DNA from: JAAYAO01 sp051133435
Lineage (GTDB): Bacteria; Actinomycetota; Actinomycetes; Propionibacteriales; Propionibacteriaceae
Assembly (NCBI RefSeq): GCF_051133435.1
Contig: NZ_JBPGNY010000003.1
Location: 482,907-546,906, forward strand
Direction: 5' to 3'
DNA: 64,000 nucleotides
The translations under genes were made by a program, and so were the position numbers. The stretch's first letter is position 1. Each line of letters begins with the position of its first letter. The notes beneath the pieces are model-generated. The model was not told where the DNA came from and did not search any database. It saw nothing but the letters and a program-made list of their open reading frames with translations. Positions 41,783 through 52,019 of this stretch are shown piece by piece.

Positions 41783-44700
41783 GTGCTCCCCGCTCACGCG
41801 GGGATGATCCCGTGCCGACCAACGGGTCACAGGTCATCTTCACGTGCTCCCCGCTCACGCGGGGATGATCCGTGAGGATCGTCGGAATCTTCTTCGCCAG
41901 ATCAGTGCTCCCCGCTCACGCGGGGATGATCCGTAGCACACCTCGCGGGTGATGCGGGATCGGCCGTGCTCCCCGCTCACGCGGGGATGATCCCCCTCAC
42001 CCCCTGATTGGAGTGCCTGACATGGCGTGCTCCCCGCTCACGCGGGGATGATCCCCGCGACGGCGCCGTGACCCGCACGACCATCGCGTGCTCCCCGCTC
42101 ACGCGGGGATGATCCCGCGCCCTGCGCCCACTGTGAGGCCCGGCACGCGTGCTCCCCGCTCACGCGGGGATGATCCGTTCGCTGGAACCCTCAACGGCGA
42201 CCAAGGATTGTGCTCCCCGCTCACGCGGGGATGATCCGACGGTGACCGAGCCCATCACCCCCGTGATCGGGTGCTCCCCGCTCACGCGGGGATGATCCCC
42301 CAGGTTCTCCCGCATCCGCATCATCGACTCCGTGCTCCCCGCTCACGCGGGGATGATCCTCACAATCGCCGTGGTATTTGCGCATGTCCCCAGTGCTCCC
42401 CGCTCACGCGGGGATGATCCGCGCGGCGACCCCTCCCGCGGCTTGATGCAGGTGTGCTCCCCGCTCACGCGGGGATGATCCGCGACAAGGGCAGTGGTAC
42501 CGGTCCCCCCGAAGGTGCTCCCCGCTCACGCGGGGATGATCCGAGACCGAACGCCGCCTCGAGGCCTGGCGCAACGTGCTCCCCGCTCACGCGGGGATGA
42601 TCCCGTTGCTCACCAAATCCAAAATCGTTGGGTAAGGTGCTCCCCGCTCACGCGGGGATGATCCTGGTGAGTGTTTCCGGCCCGGAGGCGGTGTGGAGTG
42701 CTCCCCGCTCACGCGGGGATGATCCCCCCCGGAATGGGATGGCGCACTGTTGGTGGAGGTGCTCCCCGCTCACGCGGGGATGATCCCTGATCGATCTGTT
42801 CGATCTTGTACCCGATCAGGTGCTCCCCGCTCACGCGGGGATGATCCTTTCCCCGAGGTGGAGCACTTCCGCGGTGACATGTGCTCCCCGCTCACGCGGG
42901 GATGATCCGGTTGAGGCAGCCCGCGCTGCGGGCAAGGTGCCGTGCTCCCCGCTCACGCGGGGATGATCCGCTGGGGCGGCTCAGCAGCCGGCCCGGGCGG
43001 GCGTGCTCCCCGCTCACGCGGGGATGATCCGTTATGTCGCCGGGGATCACCAGCGGTTCCCGTGTGCTCCCCGCTCACGCGGGGATGATCCCCGTACGGT
43101 GTATGCGACACACTGCGCATCCCTGTGCTCCCCGCTCACGCGGGGATGATCCCGGGTTATAGGTGGTGAGGTAATGCTCATCTTCGTGCTCCCCGCTCAC
43201 GCGGGGATGATCCTGGCTACAGATCGACGCCCGGGATCGGGTGATCGTGCTCCCCGCTCACGCGGGGATGATCCCAGGTGGCTTGAGGCGCACCCGAACC
43301 CGTGGGCGTGCTCCCCGCTCACGCGGGGATGATCCCCGGTATGATCCGTCATGTCGACTCCCTTGGTGGTGCTCCCCGCTCACGCGGGGATGATCCGGAA
43401 GATCAGCCACCTCACAGCCCCACCGATCGGTGCTCCCCGCTCACGCGGGGATGATCCGAGATGGGGCACGACGAGACCCCCTTCAAGGAGGTGCTCCCCG
43501 CTCACGCGGGGATGATCCGTGCACAGCCGCCAGATCGGCGGACCCTGCACTGTGCTCCCCGCTCACGCGGGGATGATCCCCCGCCCTTGATTTTCTCCCC
43601 GGATTTTTGGAGGTGCTCCCCGCTCACGCGGGGATGATCCGCATCGTCACCGGCTCCGAGGTCACCAAGTCGGGTGCTCCCCGCTCACGCGGGGATGATC
43701 CCTGCGACAGCGGCATCGGGTCGGCCCAGCGGGGGTGCTCCCCGCTCACGCGGGGATGATCCCCGGACCCGCCCGGTTCTCACACCATGTGGGAGGTGCT
43801 CCCCGCTCACGCGGGGATGATCCCTGCGGTGGCGGCCCGTCGGCAGCACCGAGTGGGTGCTCCCCGCTCACGCGGGGATGATCCGTTGGCCATCGTGGCG
43901 TTCAGGGCGGTGCGAATGTGCTCCCCGCTCACGCGGGGATGATCCTGGCCGGAACTGGTCCCGCCGGCTGGGCTCGGTGTGCTCCCCGCTCACGCGGGGA
44001 TGATCCCGAGGTGATGTCTTCGCGTGCCACACCCAGCTGGTGCTCCCCGCTCACGCGGGGATGATCCGTGGTCGGCGGTTTTGCCGACCTCATCGAAGAT
44101 GTGCTCCCCGCTCACGCGGGGATGATCCCCGTAGAGAAGCGGGTTCGGCGCGGTGTTGCCCGTGCTCCCCGCTCACGCGGGGATGATCCGGAACTGAATC
44201 ATGGCTGTGAACGGGCTGAAGCGTGCTCCCCGCTCACGCGGGGATGATCCCGGGTACTACCGGGCCTGGTTGACCGCCGAGCCGTGCTCCCCGCTCACGC
44301 GGGGATGATCCCTCACAAGCCACGCCCACACAGGGCCGTGGTACGTGCTCCCCGCTCACGCGGGGATGATCCCGACAACACCCCCCGAGATCCACATGAT
44401 CCCGAGGTGCTCCCCGCTCACGCGGGGATGATCCGGGCATCGCCAGCACGGAGTTCGTGCCGAAGGGGTGCTCCCCGCTCACGCGGGGATGATCCCTCGT
44501 GGGCGGTAGTAGTCGTCGTCATCGCGGCGTGCTCCCCGCTCACGCGGGGATGATCCCGGGTTCGGATCGCCGGATTCGTGGCCGCCGAGGTGCTCCCCGC
44601 TCACGCGGGGATGATCCCCGTGGTGCCCGCTTTCTGGGCTGCCCCGCCCGTGCTCCCCGCTCACGCGGGGATGATCCGGTCGTCTCCGCGGTCGCCCCCA

Positions 44701-47700
44701 CAGTCAAGGCGTGCTCCCCGCTCACGCGGGGATGATCCGCCTGGATGTGGGTGCGCGACACATTCAAGTGCTCCCCGCTCACGCGGGGATGATCCTGGCA
44801 TCCAGGGCGCCCTGACGAAGGTGGGCGAGTGCTCCCCGCTCACGCGGGGATGATCCCAACCCCGGCGTGTGGTGGGACGCAGCAGAAGCGTGCTCCCCGC
44901 TCACGCGGGGATGATCCCTTCACGAACATTTCGGGCCCGGCCCCGAGCAGGTGCTCCCCGCTCACGCGGGGATGATCCGAATGCCTTTACCAACGGCATC
45001 AACTCGGTCAAGGTGCTCCCCGCTCACGCGGGGATGATCCCCTCACCGGGAACCTGTCCACCAAGACGATCACGTGCTCCCCGCTCACGCGGGGATGATC
45101 CGGTGTTGTGCTGTGCAAGGGGATGATGCGCAGGGTGCTCCCCGCTCACGCGGGGATGATCCGATATCGCCTCGGCCGCCGAAGCGGGTTTGCAAGTGCT
45201 CCCCGCTCACGCGGGGATGATCCCGTGATCGACATCCGTAAATGGACTGAATGGCAGTGCTCCCCGCTCACGCGGGGATGATCCGCTCCGCAAACGGAAG
45301 CCGCGGCTCGATGAGCTGTGCTCCCCGCTCACGCGGGGATGATCCCGACCCGGCCCGGGGGCATTGTTCAGATCGTGAGTGCTCCCCGCTCACGCGGGGA
45401 TGATCCGGTCGACTCGAGCTTCGCCTCGATCTCCGGCATGTGCTCCCCGCTCACGCGGGGATGATCCCTCGCCAGGGCGTCAGGGCTGATCAGTCGCACC
45501 GTGCTCCCCGCTCACGCGGGGATGATCCCGGTGCGGAAGGTGCGCGCCGACACGGGCAGCGGTGCTCCCCGCTCACGCGGGGATGATCCCCCGCAGGCCG
45601 CACCCGCCTGGCCGGAACACACGTGCTCCCCGCTCACGCGGGGATGATCCCCGGTGCTCACCAGCCGTGAGCAGGTGACCCAGGTGCTCCCCGCTCACGC
45701 GGGGATGATCCGCCCTTGAGCTTGTCCCACGACTTCTTGAATGTGTGCTCCCCGCTCACGCGGGGATGATCCCAGACGCTTCACCAGGGCGACGACACCA
45801 TCGGCGTGCTCCCCGCTCACTCGGGGATGATCCGGACAAGATCGGCTTGGCCGAGTTCCGGGATGTGTGCTCCCCGCTCACGCGGGGATGATCCTCCTGG
45901 GACGGCGTCAAGAGCATCCTGACGAAGGTGCTCCCCGCTCACGCGGGGATGATCCGAAGTCGATCAGGCCACGCTGAAACTCAGGACGGTGCTCCCCGCT
46001 CACGCGGGGATGATCCCAGCGACCGGGTACCCGTCCACTACGTCGCCCAGTGCTCCCCGCTCACGCGGGGATGATCCCTTACAGGAGCCTGTGATGCGCC
46101 CCGACTGTGAGTGCTCCCCGCTCACGCGGGGATGATCCTTCGACCAAGTAACCCATGTGATGCACCTGCCAGTGCTCCCCGCTCACGCGGGGATGATCCG
46201 CATGTAAGCCGGTCCTGTCGGTTATCCCATACGTGCTCCCCGCTCACGCGGGGATGATCCCGGGGCGATGGCGTTGGCGCGGGCTTGCTTGCCGTGCTCC
46301 CCGCTCACGCGGGGATGATCCCGCTTCGGCCTTCGGCTGCAGCCACTGCCCGAAGTGCTCCCCGCTCACGCGGGGATGATCCTCCGGGAAAGGTGCGCGT
46401 AGAGCGTCTGCCAGCGTGCTCCCCGCTCACGCGGGGATGATCCCACCGAGTACAGGTATGCCGGGAGTTTCGACGGGTGCTCCCCGCTCACGCGGGGATG
46501 ATCCTGGCTACTCGTGGTGAAGGCTGAGAACCCCGAGGTGCTCCCCGCTCACGCGGGGATGATCCGGCGATGTGGGCGCACGCGAGCGAGTCGGTGCGGT
46601 GCTCCCCGCTCACGCGGGGATGATCCGTCGACCAAGATGTGAGGTGGAGGCAGGTCGCCGTGCTCCCCGCTCACGCGGGGATGATCCGGGGTGGGCGGGG
46701 GATGCGGTGTGCCCACCGAAGTGCTCCCCGCTCACGCGGGGATGATCCGAATGCGTGCCCGAACGGCAACGCGGTCAGCACGTGCTCCCCGCTCACGCGG
46801 GGATGATCCGGTCAAGAACAGGACGCGACCGCCTCGATCGTGGTGCTCCCCGCTCACGCGGGGATGATCCGGTCAAGAACAGGACGCGACCGCCTCGATC
46901 GTGGTGCTCCCCGCTCACGCGGGGATGATCCTTCCGACGAAAAATGTTATGACCGGAACAACGAGTGCTCCCCGCTCACGCGGGGATGATCCGGCCATGG
47001 CGGCCCTGATCTGGCTGTACCGCCAGTGCTCCCCGCTCACGCGGGGATGATCCCAGATCATCGAGCCGTATATCAGTGGCGTGCGGGTGCTCCCCGCTCA
47101 CGCGGGGATGATCCCTAGCCGCCTAACACGTCCCGCCCCGAGGGGACGTGCTCCCCGCTCACGCGGGGATGATCCCTTCACCCCGGTGGCACAGTCCCGT
47201 GCCATTAGGTGCTCCCCGCTCACGCGGGGATGATCCGCAACCAAGGCGGTGGCGCGGTGCTGATCGATAGTGCTCCCCGCTCACGCGGGGATGATCCTGA
47301 GTCCGGACGTTGTAGCGGTGCCGTCGGCGTGTGCTCCCCGCTCACGCGGGGATGATCCCCCGTTGCTCTACGGCTTCTCGTCCGCGTCGGGGTGCTCCCC
47401 GCTCACGCGGGGATGATCCCGTGCGTGGGGCAGCCGACGGTGGGACAGTCACGTGCTCCCCGCTCACGCGGGGATGATCCGGTTATGTCGCCGGGGATCA
47501 CCAGCGGTTCCCGGTGCTCCCCGCTCACGCGGGGATGATCCGGTTCGGGTGATGTCTTCGGTCGAGGCCCCGTTGTGCTCCCCGCTCACGCGGGGATGAT
47601 CCCTGCAGGAGCAGCTGGACGCTCACGTGGACGCGTGCTCCCCGCTCACGCGGGGATGATCCGGTCGACTCGAGCTTCGCCTCGATCTCCGGCATGTGCT

Positions 47701-48939
47701 CCCCGCTCACGCGGGGATGATCCCCTCCTACCCACCGGATTCCGGATAGCACTGTGGTGCTCCCCGCTCACGCGGGGATGATCCCTTACACAACCAACCG
47801 ACCAAACTGGTTTGACAGTGCTCCCCGCTCACGCGGGGATGATCCCCTGATTTTCAGGATCACCGGTCCCATCACCAAGTGCTCCCCGCTCACGCGGGGA
47901 TGATCCGTCACATCGATGTTGTTTGTAGACGGGGTGTCTGTGCTCCCCGCTCACGCGGGGATGATCCTCTCAGGCATGGGGTCATGAGCCAGCACGCGTG
48001 CTCCCCGCTCACGCGGGGATGATCCGTCAACGGATGATAACTCCAAGTTTTCCGGTCTGTGCTCCCCGCTCACGCGGGGATGATCCTCATTGCGCTGGCG
48101 TACCTGCTGATATACGGGCGTGCTCCCCGCTCACGCGGGGATGATCCGTTCATGGGCCAGTCCCTACAGCCCGCGCTACAGTGCTCCCCGCTCACGCGGG
48201 GATGATCCCCTATCCAGGCCCACAACATGATCCCGACGGCTGTGCTCCCCGCTCACGCGGGGATGATCCTGCTTGCATTTGTCGGCCAACGACAAGCTCG
48301 GGGTGCTCCCCGCTCACGCGGGGATGATCCGGCGGCGCGCACCCTGACCGACCTGCCCGTGGCGTGCTCCCCGCTCACGCGGGGATGATCCCGGCGTGGC
48401 CGGCAGTTGGCGGACGGTGCGCGTGTGCTCCCCGCTCACGCGGGGATGATCCTGCCCGGTTACCAGGTCGCCTCACGGGCGCCACGTGCTCCCCGCTCAC
48501 GCGGGGATGATCCGGGCTCCCATGTGCTCAAGGAAGGAACGATCAGGTGCTCCCCGCTCACGCGGGGATGAACCGGTGATCCTCGGCGACAGTGAGCCCG
48601 ACCCGATGTGCTCCCCGCTCACGCGGGGATGATCCACGCGGCTGGCAGACCCTCCTGCAGGGCCTCGCCGTGCTCCCCGCTCACGCGGGGATGATCCCAC
48701 GACGGGGCCAATGGCTCGGGTTCATCGTGGTGCTCCCCGCTCACGCGGGGATGATTCGTCGCCTCGACCAGGACAGGGCCGGCCAAGGGTGTGCTCCCCG
48801 CTCACGCGGGAAGATCCCCATATAGCGATGGAACGGGACTTCAGGGAGTAGTGCTCCCCGCTCACGCGGGGATGATCCCTCGCTCACCGCGTCGAAGCGC
48901 CAGGTCGTGCGGTGCTCCCCGCGCACGCGGGGCCACGGA
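41783..48939 (+). CRISPR. Type I-E CRISPR array, 118 repeats / 117 spacers
   Basis: The 28-bp repeat starts GTGCTCCCCGC and ends GGGGATGATCC, with a CCCCGC-TCAC-GCGGGG hairpin. The usual period is 61 bp (33-nt spacer by this definition; the first base behaves as PAM-derived, so 29 + 32 as in E. coli). I counted 118 repeats. Deviant spacer lengths are 29 (44739), 30 (47968), 32 and 34 nt. Repeat variants occur at 45806 (one T), 48547 and 48730, and the last ones (48791, 48912) are degenerate, so the leader is at the left. Spacer repeats: 46810 = 46871 (adjacent), 45407 = 47663, and 43031 versus 47481 shifted by 1 nt. No spacer match elsewhere in the window was noticed. Confidence 0.98.
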
Positions 48940-48967
48940 GGCGTCATGATTGGTTCCGGGAGGCCGG

Positions 48968-49606
48968 ATGACACAGAACCCCGACTTGGTGATCGGTACC
49001 GATGGACTCGCGCGTCCGAAATGGGCGGCCGACGACCCGCTCCTGCGCGAGTACTACGACACCGAATGGGGCATGCCCGTGCGCGACGAGCGGGGCATGT
49101 TCGAACGCCTCTGCCTGGAGGCCTTCCAATCCGGTCTGTCGTGGCGGACGATCCTGGCGAAGCGTCCGGCCTTTCGGGAGGCCTTCGCCGGCTTCGATCC
49201 CGACCAGGTCGCGGGCTTCGGCGACGCTGATGTCGAGCGCCTGATGGCCGATCCCGCGATCGTGCGCAACCGGGCCAAGATCCTGGCCACCATCAACAAT
49301 GCCCGCGCGACGATCAACCTGCGCAGCGACACCCCACCGACAAACCTGGCCGAGTTCATCTGGTCGTTCCGGTCCGAGCACACCCCCGAGCCCATCACCC
49401 AGTCGGACGTCCCGACCTCATCGACAGATTCCACCGCCCTGGCGACAGCCCTCAAACAACGTGGGTTCCGGTTCGTCGGGCCGACCACGATGTTCGCGCT
49501 GATGGAGGCGGCCGGCATCGTCGACACGCACCTGGTCGGCTCCCACCGGCGGGGCTGCTCGGGGGTCTGGGGCCCTCGACCCGCCCGCGATAAGCTCGGG
49601 CAATGA
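48968..49606 (+). CDS. tag: DNA-3-methyladenine glycosylase I
   Basis: From the ATG at 48968 (GGGAGG upstream) the product has 212 residues. It removes 3-methyladenine from alkylated DNA. Conserved features are YYDTEWGMPVRDERGMFERLCLEAFQ-type residues near 29-54 (catalytic Glu in the DTEWG segment), GLSWRTIL, and the C-terminal HLVGSHRRGC. The N-terminal zinc-ligand Cys normally found in an R-C-x-W motif is absent: here it reads RPKW. The structural zinc site may therefore be incomplete. It starts 28 bp after the last CRISPR repeat and overlaps ppgK by 4 bp. Confidence 0.92.
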   Translation: MTQNPDLVIGTDGLARPKWAADDPLLREYYDTEWGMPVRDERGMFERLCLEAFQSGLSWRTILAKRPAFREAFAGFDPDQVAGFGDADVERLMADPAIVRNRAKILATINNARATINLRSDTPPTNLAEFIWSFRSEHTPEPITQSDVPTSSTDSTALATALKQRGFRFVGPTTMFALMEAAGIVDTHLVGSHRRGCSGVWGPRPARDKLGQ

Positions 49607-50421
49607 CCAACGCACCAGTTCTGGGTATCGACATCGGCGGGTCGGGCATCAAGGGTGCCCCGGTGGATCTGGCCACCGGCGAAACGACCACCGAACGGTT
49701 CAAGATCGCCACCCCCGAGAAGTCCACCCCCAAGAGCGTGATCAAGGTTTGTGAGCAGATCGTCGACCATTTCGCCGATCAAATCGGGGACGGGCCGATC
49801 GGCATCACGGTGCCCGCGGTGGTGACCCACGGGGTCACCCGCTCGGCGGCCAACATCGACAAGGGCTGGATCGACTTCGATGCCGAGCGCGAGTTCTCCA
49901 AGAAGCTCGGACGCCCGGTCTTCCTGGTCAACGACGCGGACGCGGCCGGCGTGGCCGAGGTCAAATACGGTGCGGCCAAGGATCATCCGGGCCTGGTCAT
50001 TCTGACCACCCTCGGCACCGGCATCGGCATCGCGATCGTGCACCGCGGTGTGCTGATTCCGAACGCCGAACTGGGCCACCTGGAGATGAACGGCAAGGAC
50101 GCCGAGAAGCAGGCCTCGGCCGGCGTCAAGGAGAAGAAGGGCATGTCCTTCTCCGAATGGCTCAAGCCGCTGAACCAGTACTACTCGATGCTGGAGAACC
50201 TGCTGTGGCCCGACCTGATCGTGGTGGGCGGCGGTATCAGCCGCAAACACGAACAGTTCCTGCCCAAGCTGAAGATCCGCACCAAGATCATCCCGGCCCA
50301 GTTGCGCAACAACGCCGGCATCGTTGGCGCTGCCTGGCTGGCCGCCGACCACCTGGCGAATCCCGACCCGATGCCGGTCGACGGTGAGACGGTTTCGGTC
50401 GACCCGCAACTGAAGTCCTGA
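49603..50421 (+). CDS. ppgK: Polyphosphate glucokinase
   Basis: The 272-residue product is a ROK-fold kinase with LGIDIGGSGIKGAPVD (about 7-22), VNDADAAG (about 108-115), LTTLGTGIGIAI and ELGHLEM. The family phosphorylates glucose with polyphosphate or ATP and is characteristic of actinobacteria, including propionibacteria. A polar stretch (KDAEKQASAGVKEKKG) is typical of polyP-specific members. It overlaps tag by 4 bp and precedes glpK by 2 bp. Confidence 0.94.
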   Translation: MTNAPVLGIDIGGSGIKGAPVDLATGETTTERFKIATPEKSTPKSVIKVCEQIVDHFADQIGDGPIGITVPAVVTHGVTRSAANIDKGWIDFDAEREFSKKLGRPVFLVNDADAAGVAEVKYGAAKDHPGLVILTTLGTGIGIAIVHRGVLIPNAELGHLEMNGKDAEKQASAGVKEKKGMSFSEWLKPLNQYYSMLENLLWPDLIVVGGGISRKHEQFLPKLKIRTKIIPAQLRNNAGIVGAAWLAADHLANPDPMPVDGETVSVDPQLKS

Positions 50422-50423
50422 CC

Positions 50424-51920
50424 ATGGCCGGCCATCTGATCGCGGTCGACCAGGGCACCACCTCTACCCGAGCGATCGTCTACGACTCCTCCGGCACCCC
50501 GGTGGCCAGCGATCAGATCGAGCTGACCCAGCGCTTCCCGCGTCCCGGTTGGGTCGAACACGACCCGCTGGAGATCTGGGCGCACACCCGGGAGGTGATC
50601 GGGGCGGCGATGGGCAAGGCCGGCATCAACACCTCGGCGGTCGCCGGGGTGGGCATCACCAACCAGCGCGAAACCACCGTGGTGTGGGACAAAGCGACCG
50701 GTGAACCGATCCACCCCGCGATCGTCTGGCAGGACACCCGCACCTCCGCCCTGTGTGCCGAGTTGGCGGGCGAACACGGCCAAGACCGGTTCCGCGACAA
50801 AACCGGTCTGCCGATCGCGACCTACTTCTCGGGCCCGAAGCTGCGCTGGATCCTCGACGAGGTCCCCGACGCCCGGGCCCGCGCCGAAGCCGGCGAACTG
50901 CTCTTCGGGACGATCGACACCTGGCTGGCCTGGAACCTTACCGGCGGCACCAACGGCGGCCGGCATCTCACCGACGTCACCAACGCCTCCCGCACGATGC
51001 TGATGGACGTGCGCAGCCAACAGTGGGACGACGAACTGCTGGACGCGCTTGCCATCCCCCGGGCGATGCTGCCCGAGATCTGCTCGTCCTCCCAGGTGGT
51101 GGCCGAGTGCACCGCCACCGGCATGCTGCACGGGGTGCCGCTGGCCGGCATGCTCGGCGACCAGCACGCCGCCACCTTCGGGCAAACCTGCTTCGCCCCC
51201 GGCGAGGCGAAGAACACCTACGGCACCGGCAACTTCATGGTGCTCAACACCGGCGAATTCGTGCCCAGCGAGCACGGCCTGATCAGCACCATCTGTTACC
51301 GCATCGGCGAGCAGCCGGCGGTCTTCGGGCTCGAGGGATCGATCGCGGTCACCGGCTCGCTGGTGCAATGGCTCCGCGACAACCTGGGCCTGATTCGCAC
51401 CTCGTCCGAGGTCGAAGAACTCGCCGCGAGCGTGGACGACAACGGCGGCGCCTACCTGGTGCCCGCCTTCTCCGGCCTGTTCGCCCCGCACTGGCGTCCC
51501 GACGCCCGCGGGGTGTTGGTCGGGCTGACCCGCTATGTCAACAAGGGCCACATCGCCCGCGCCGCCCTGGAGGCCAGTGCCTACCAGACCCGCGAAGTGT
51601 TGGACGCGATGTATGCCGACTCCGGGGTGGAACTGACCGAGCTGCGGGTCGACGGCGGCATGGTGGTCAACGACCTGCTGATGCAGTTCCAGGCCGACCT
51701 GGTCGACCGTCCGGTGGTGCGGCCGAAGATCATCGAAACCACCGCCCTGGGCGCGGCCTATGCCGCCGGCCTGGCGGTCGGCACCTGGGCATCGACCGAC
51801 GAGTTGCGCGAGCTGTGGGCCGAGGACACCCGCTGGACCCCGCAGATGGACGACGAGCGCCGCGACGACCTGTACGCCCACTGGCGCGAGGCCGTCCGGC
51901 GCAGCCTCGATTGGGCCTGA
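50424..51920 (+). CDS. glpK: Glycerol kinase
   Basis: The 498-residue FGGY kinase begins LIAVDQGTTSTRAIVYD (about 5-21). It has GWVEHDPLEIWA, GITNQRETTVVWD, LFGTIDTWLAWNLTGG and the C-terminal LRVDGGMVVNDLLMQFQAD (FGGY signature 2). It phosphorylates glycerol to glycerol-3-phosphate with ATP. Length and motifs are normal. It is the last gene of the tag-ppgK-glpK run and is followed by a hairpin. No glpF or glpD is adjacent. Confidence 0.96.
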   Translation: MAGHLIAVDQGTTSTRAIVYDSSGTPVASDQIELTQRFPRPGWVEHDPLEIWAHTREVIGAAMGKAGINTSAVAGVGITNQRETTVVWDKATGEPIHPAIVWQDTRTSALCAELAGEHGQDRFRDKTGLPIATYFSGPKLRWILDEVPDARARAEAGELLFGTIDTWLAWNLTGGTNGGRHLTDVTNASRTMLMDVRSQQWDDELLDALAIPRAMLPEICSSSQVVAECTATGMLHGVPLAGMLGDQHAATFGQTCFAPGEAKNTYGTGNFMVLNTGEFVPSEHGLISTICYRIGEQPAVFGLEGSIAVTGSLVQWLRDNLGLIRTSSEVEELAASVDDNGGAYLVPAFSGLFAPHWRPDARGVLVGLTRYVNKGHIARAALEASAYQTREVLDAMYADSGVELTELRVDGGMVVNDLLMQFQADLVDRPVVRPKIIETTALGAAYAAGLAVGTWASTDELRELWAEDTRWTPQMDDERRDDLYAHWREAVRRSLDWA

Positions 51921-51934
51921 CCCCACAAGCAAGA

Positions 51935-51973
51935 GCCGGGCGGGACGGACCCCATTGGTCCGCCGCACCCGGC
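51935..51973. terminator. Bidirectional hairpin after glpK
   Basis: GCCGGG pairs with CCCGGC, and an inner CGGACC/GGTCCG stem surrounds a 5-nt loop. It lies 15 bp after glpK and 47 bp before the end of the convergent permease gene, so it can serve both. Confidence 0.7.
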
Positions 51974-52019
51974 CCTCGACTGTTGCTGCCTCCCGCAGTA
52001 CCTACGTCACAGCACGTCC

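Noticed and set aside
41783..48939. Self-targeting spacers of the main array against genes in this window
   Set aside because: Reading by eye I found no spacer matching another part of the window. A full genome search is needed before any claim.
44234..48974. Short ORFs across the CRISPR array encoding repeated SPRERGA or PAHAGM strings
   Set aside because: These are translations of the CRISPR repeat in different frames, not genes.
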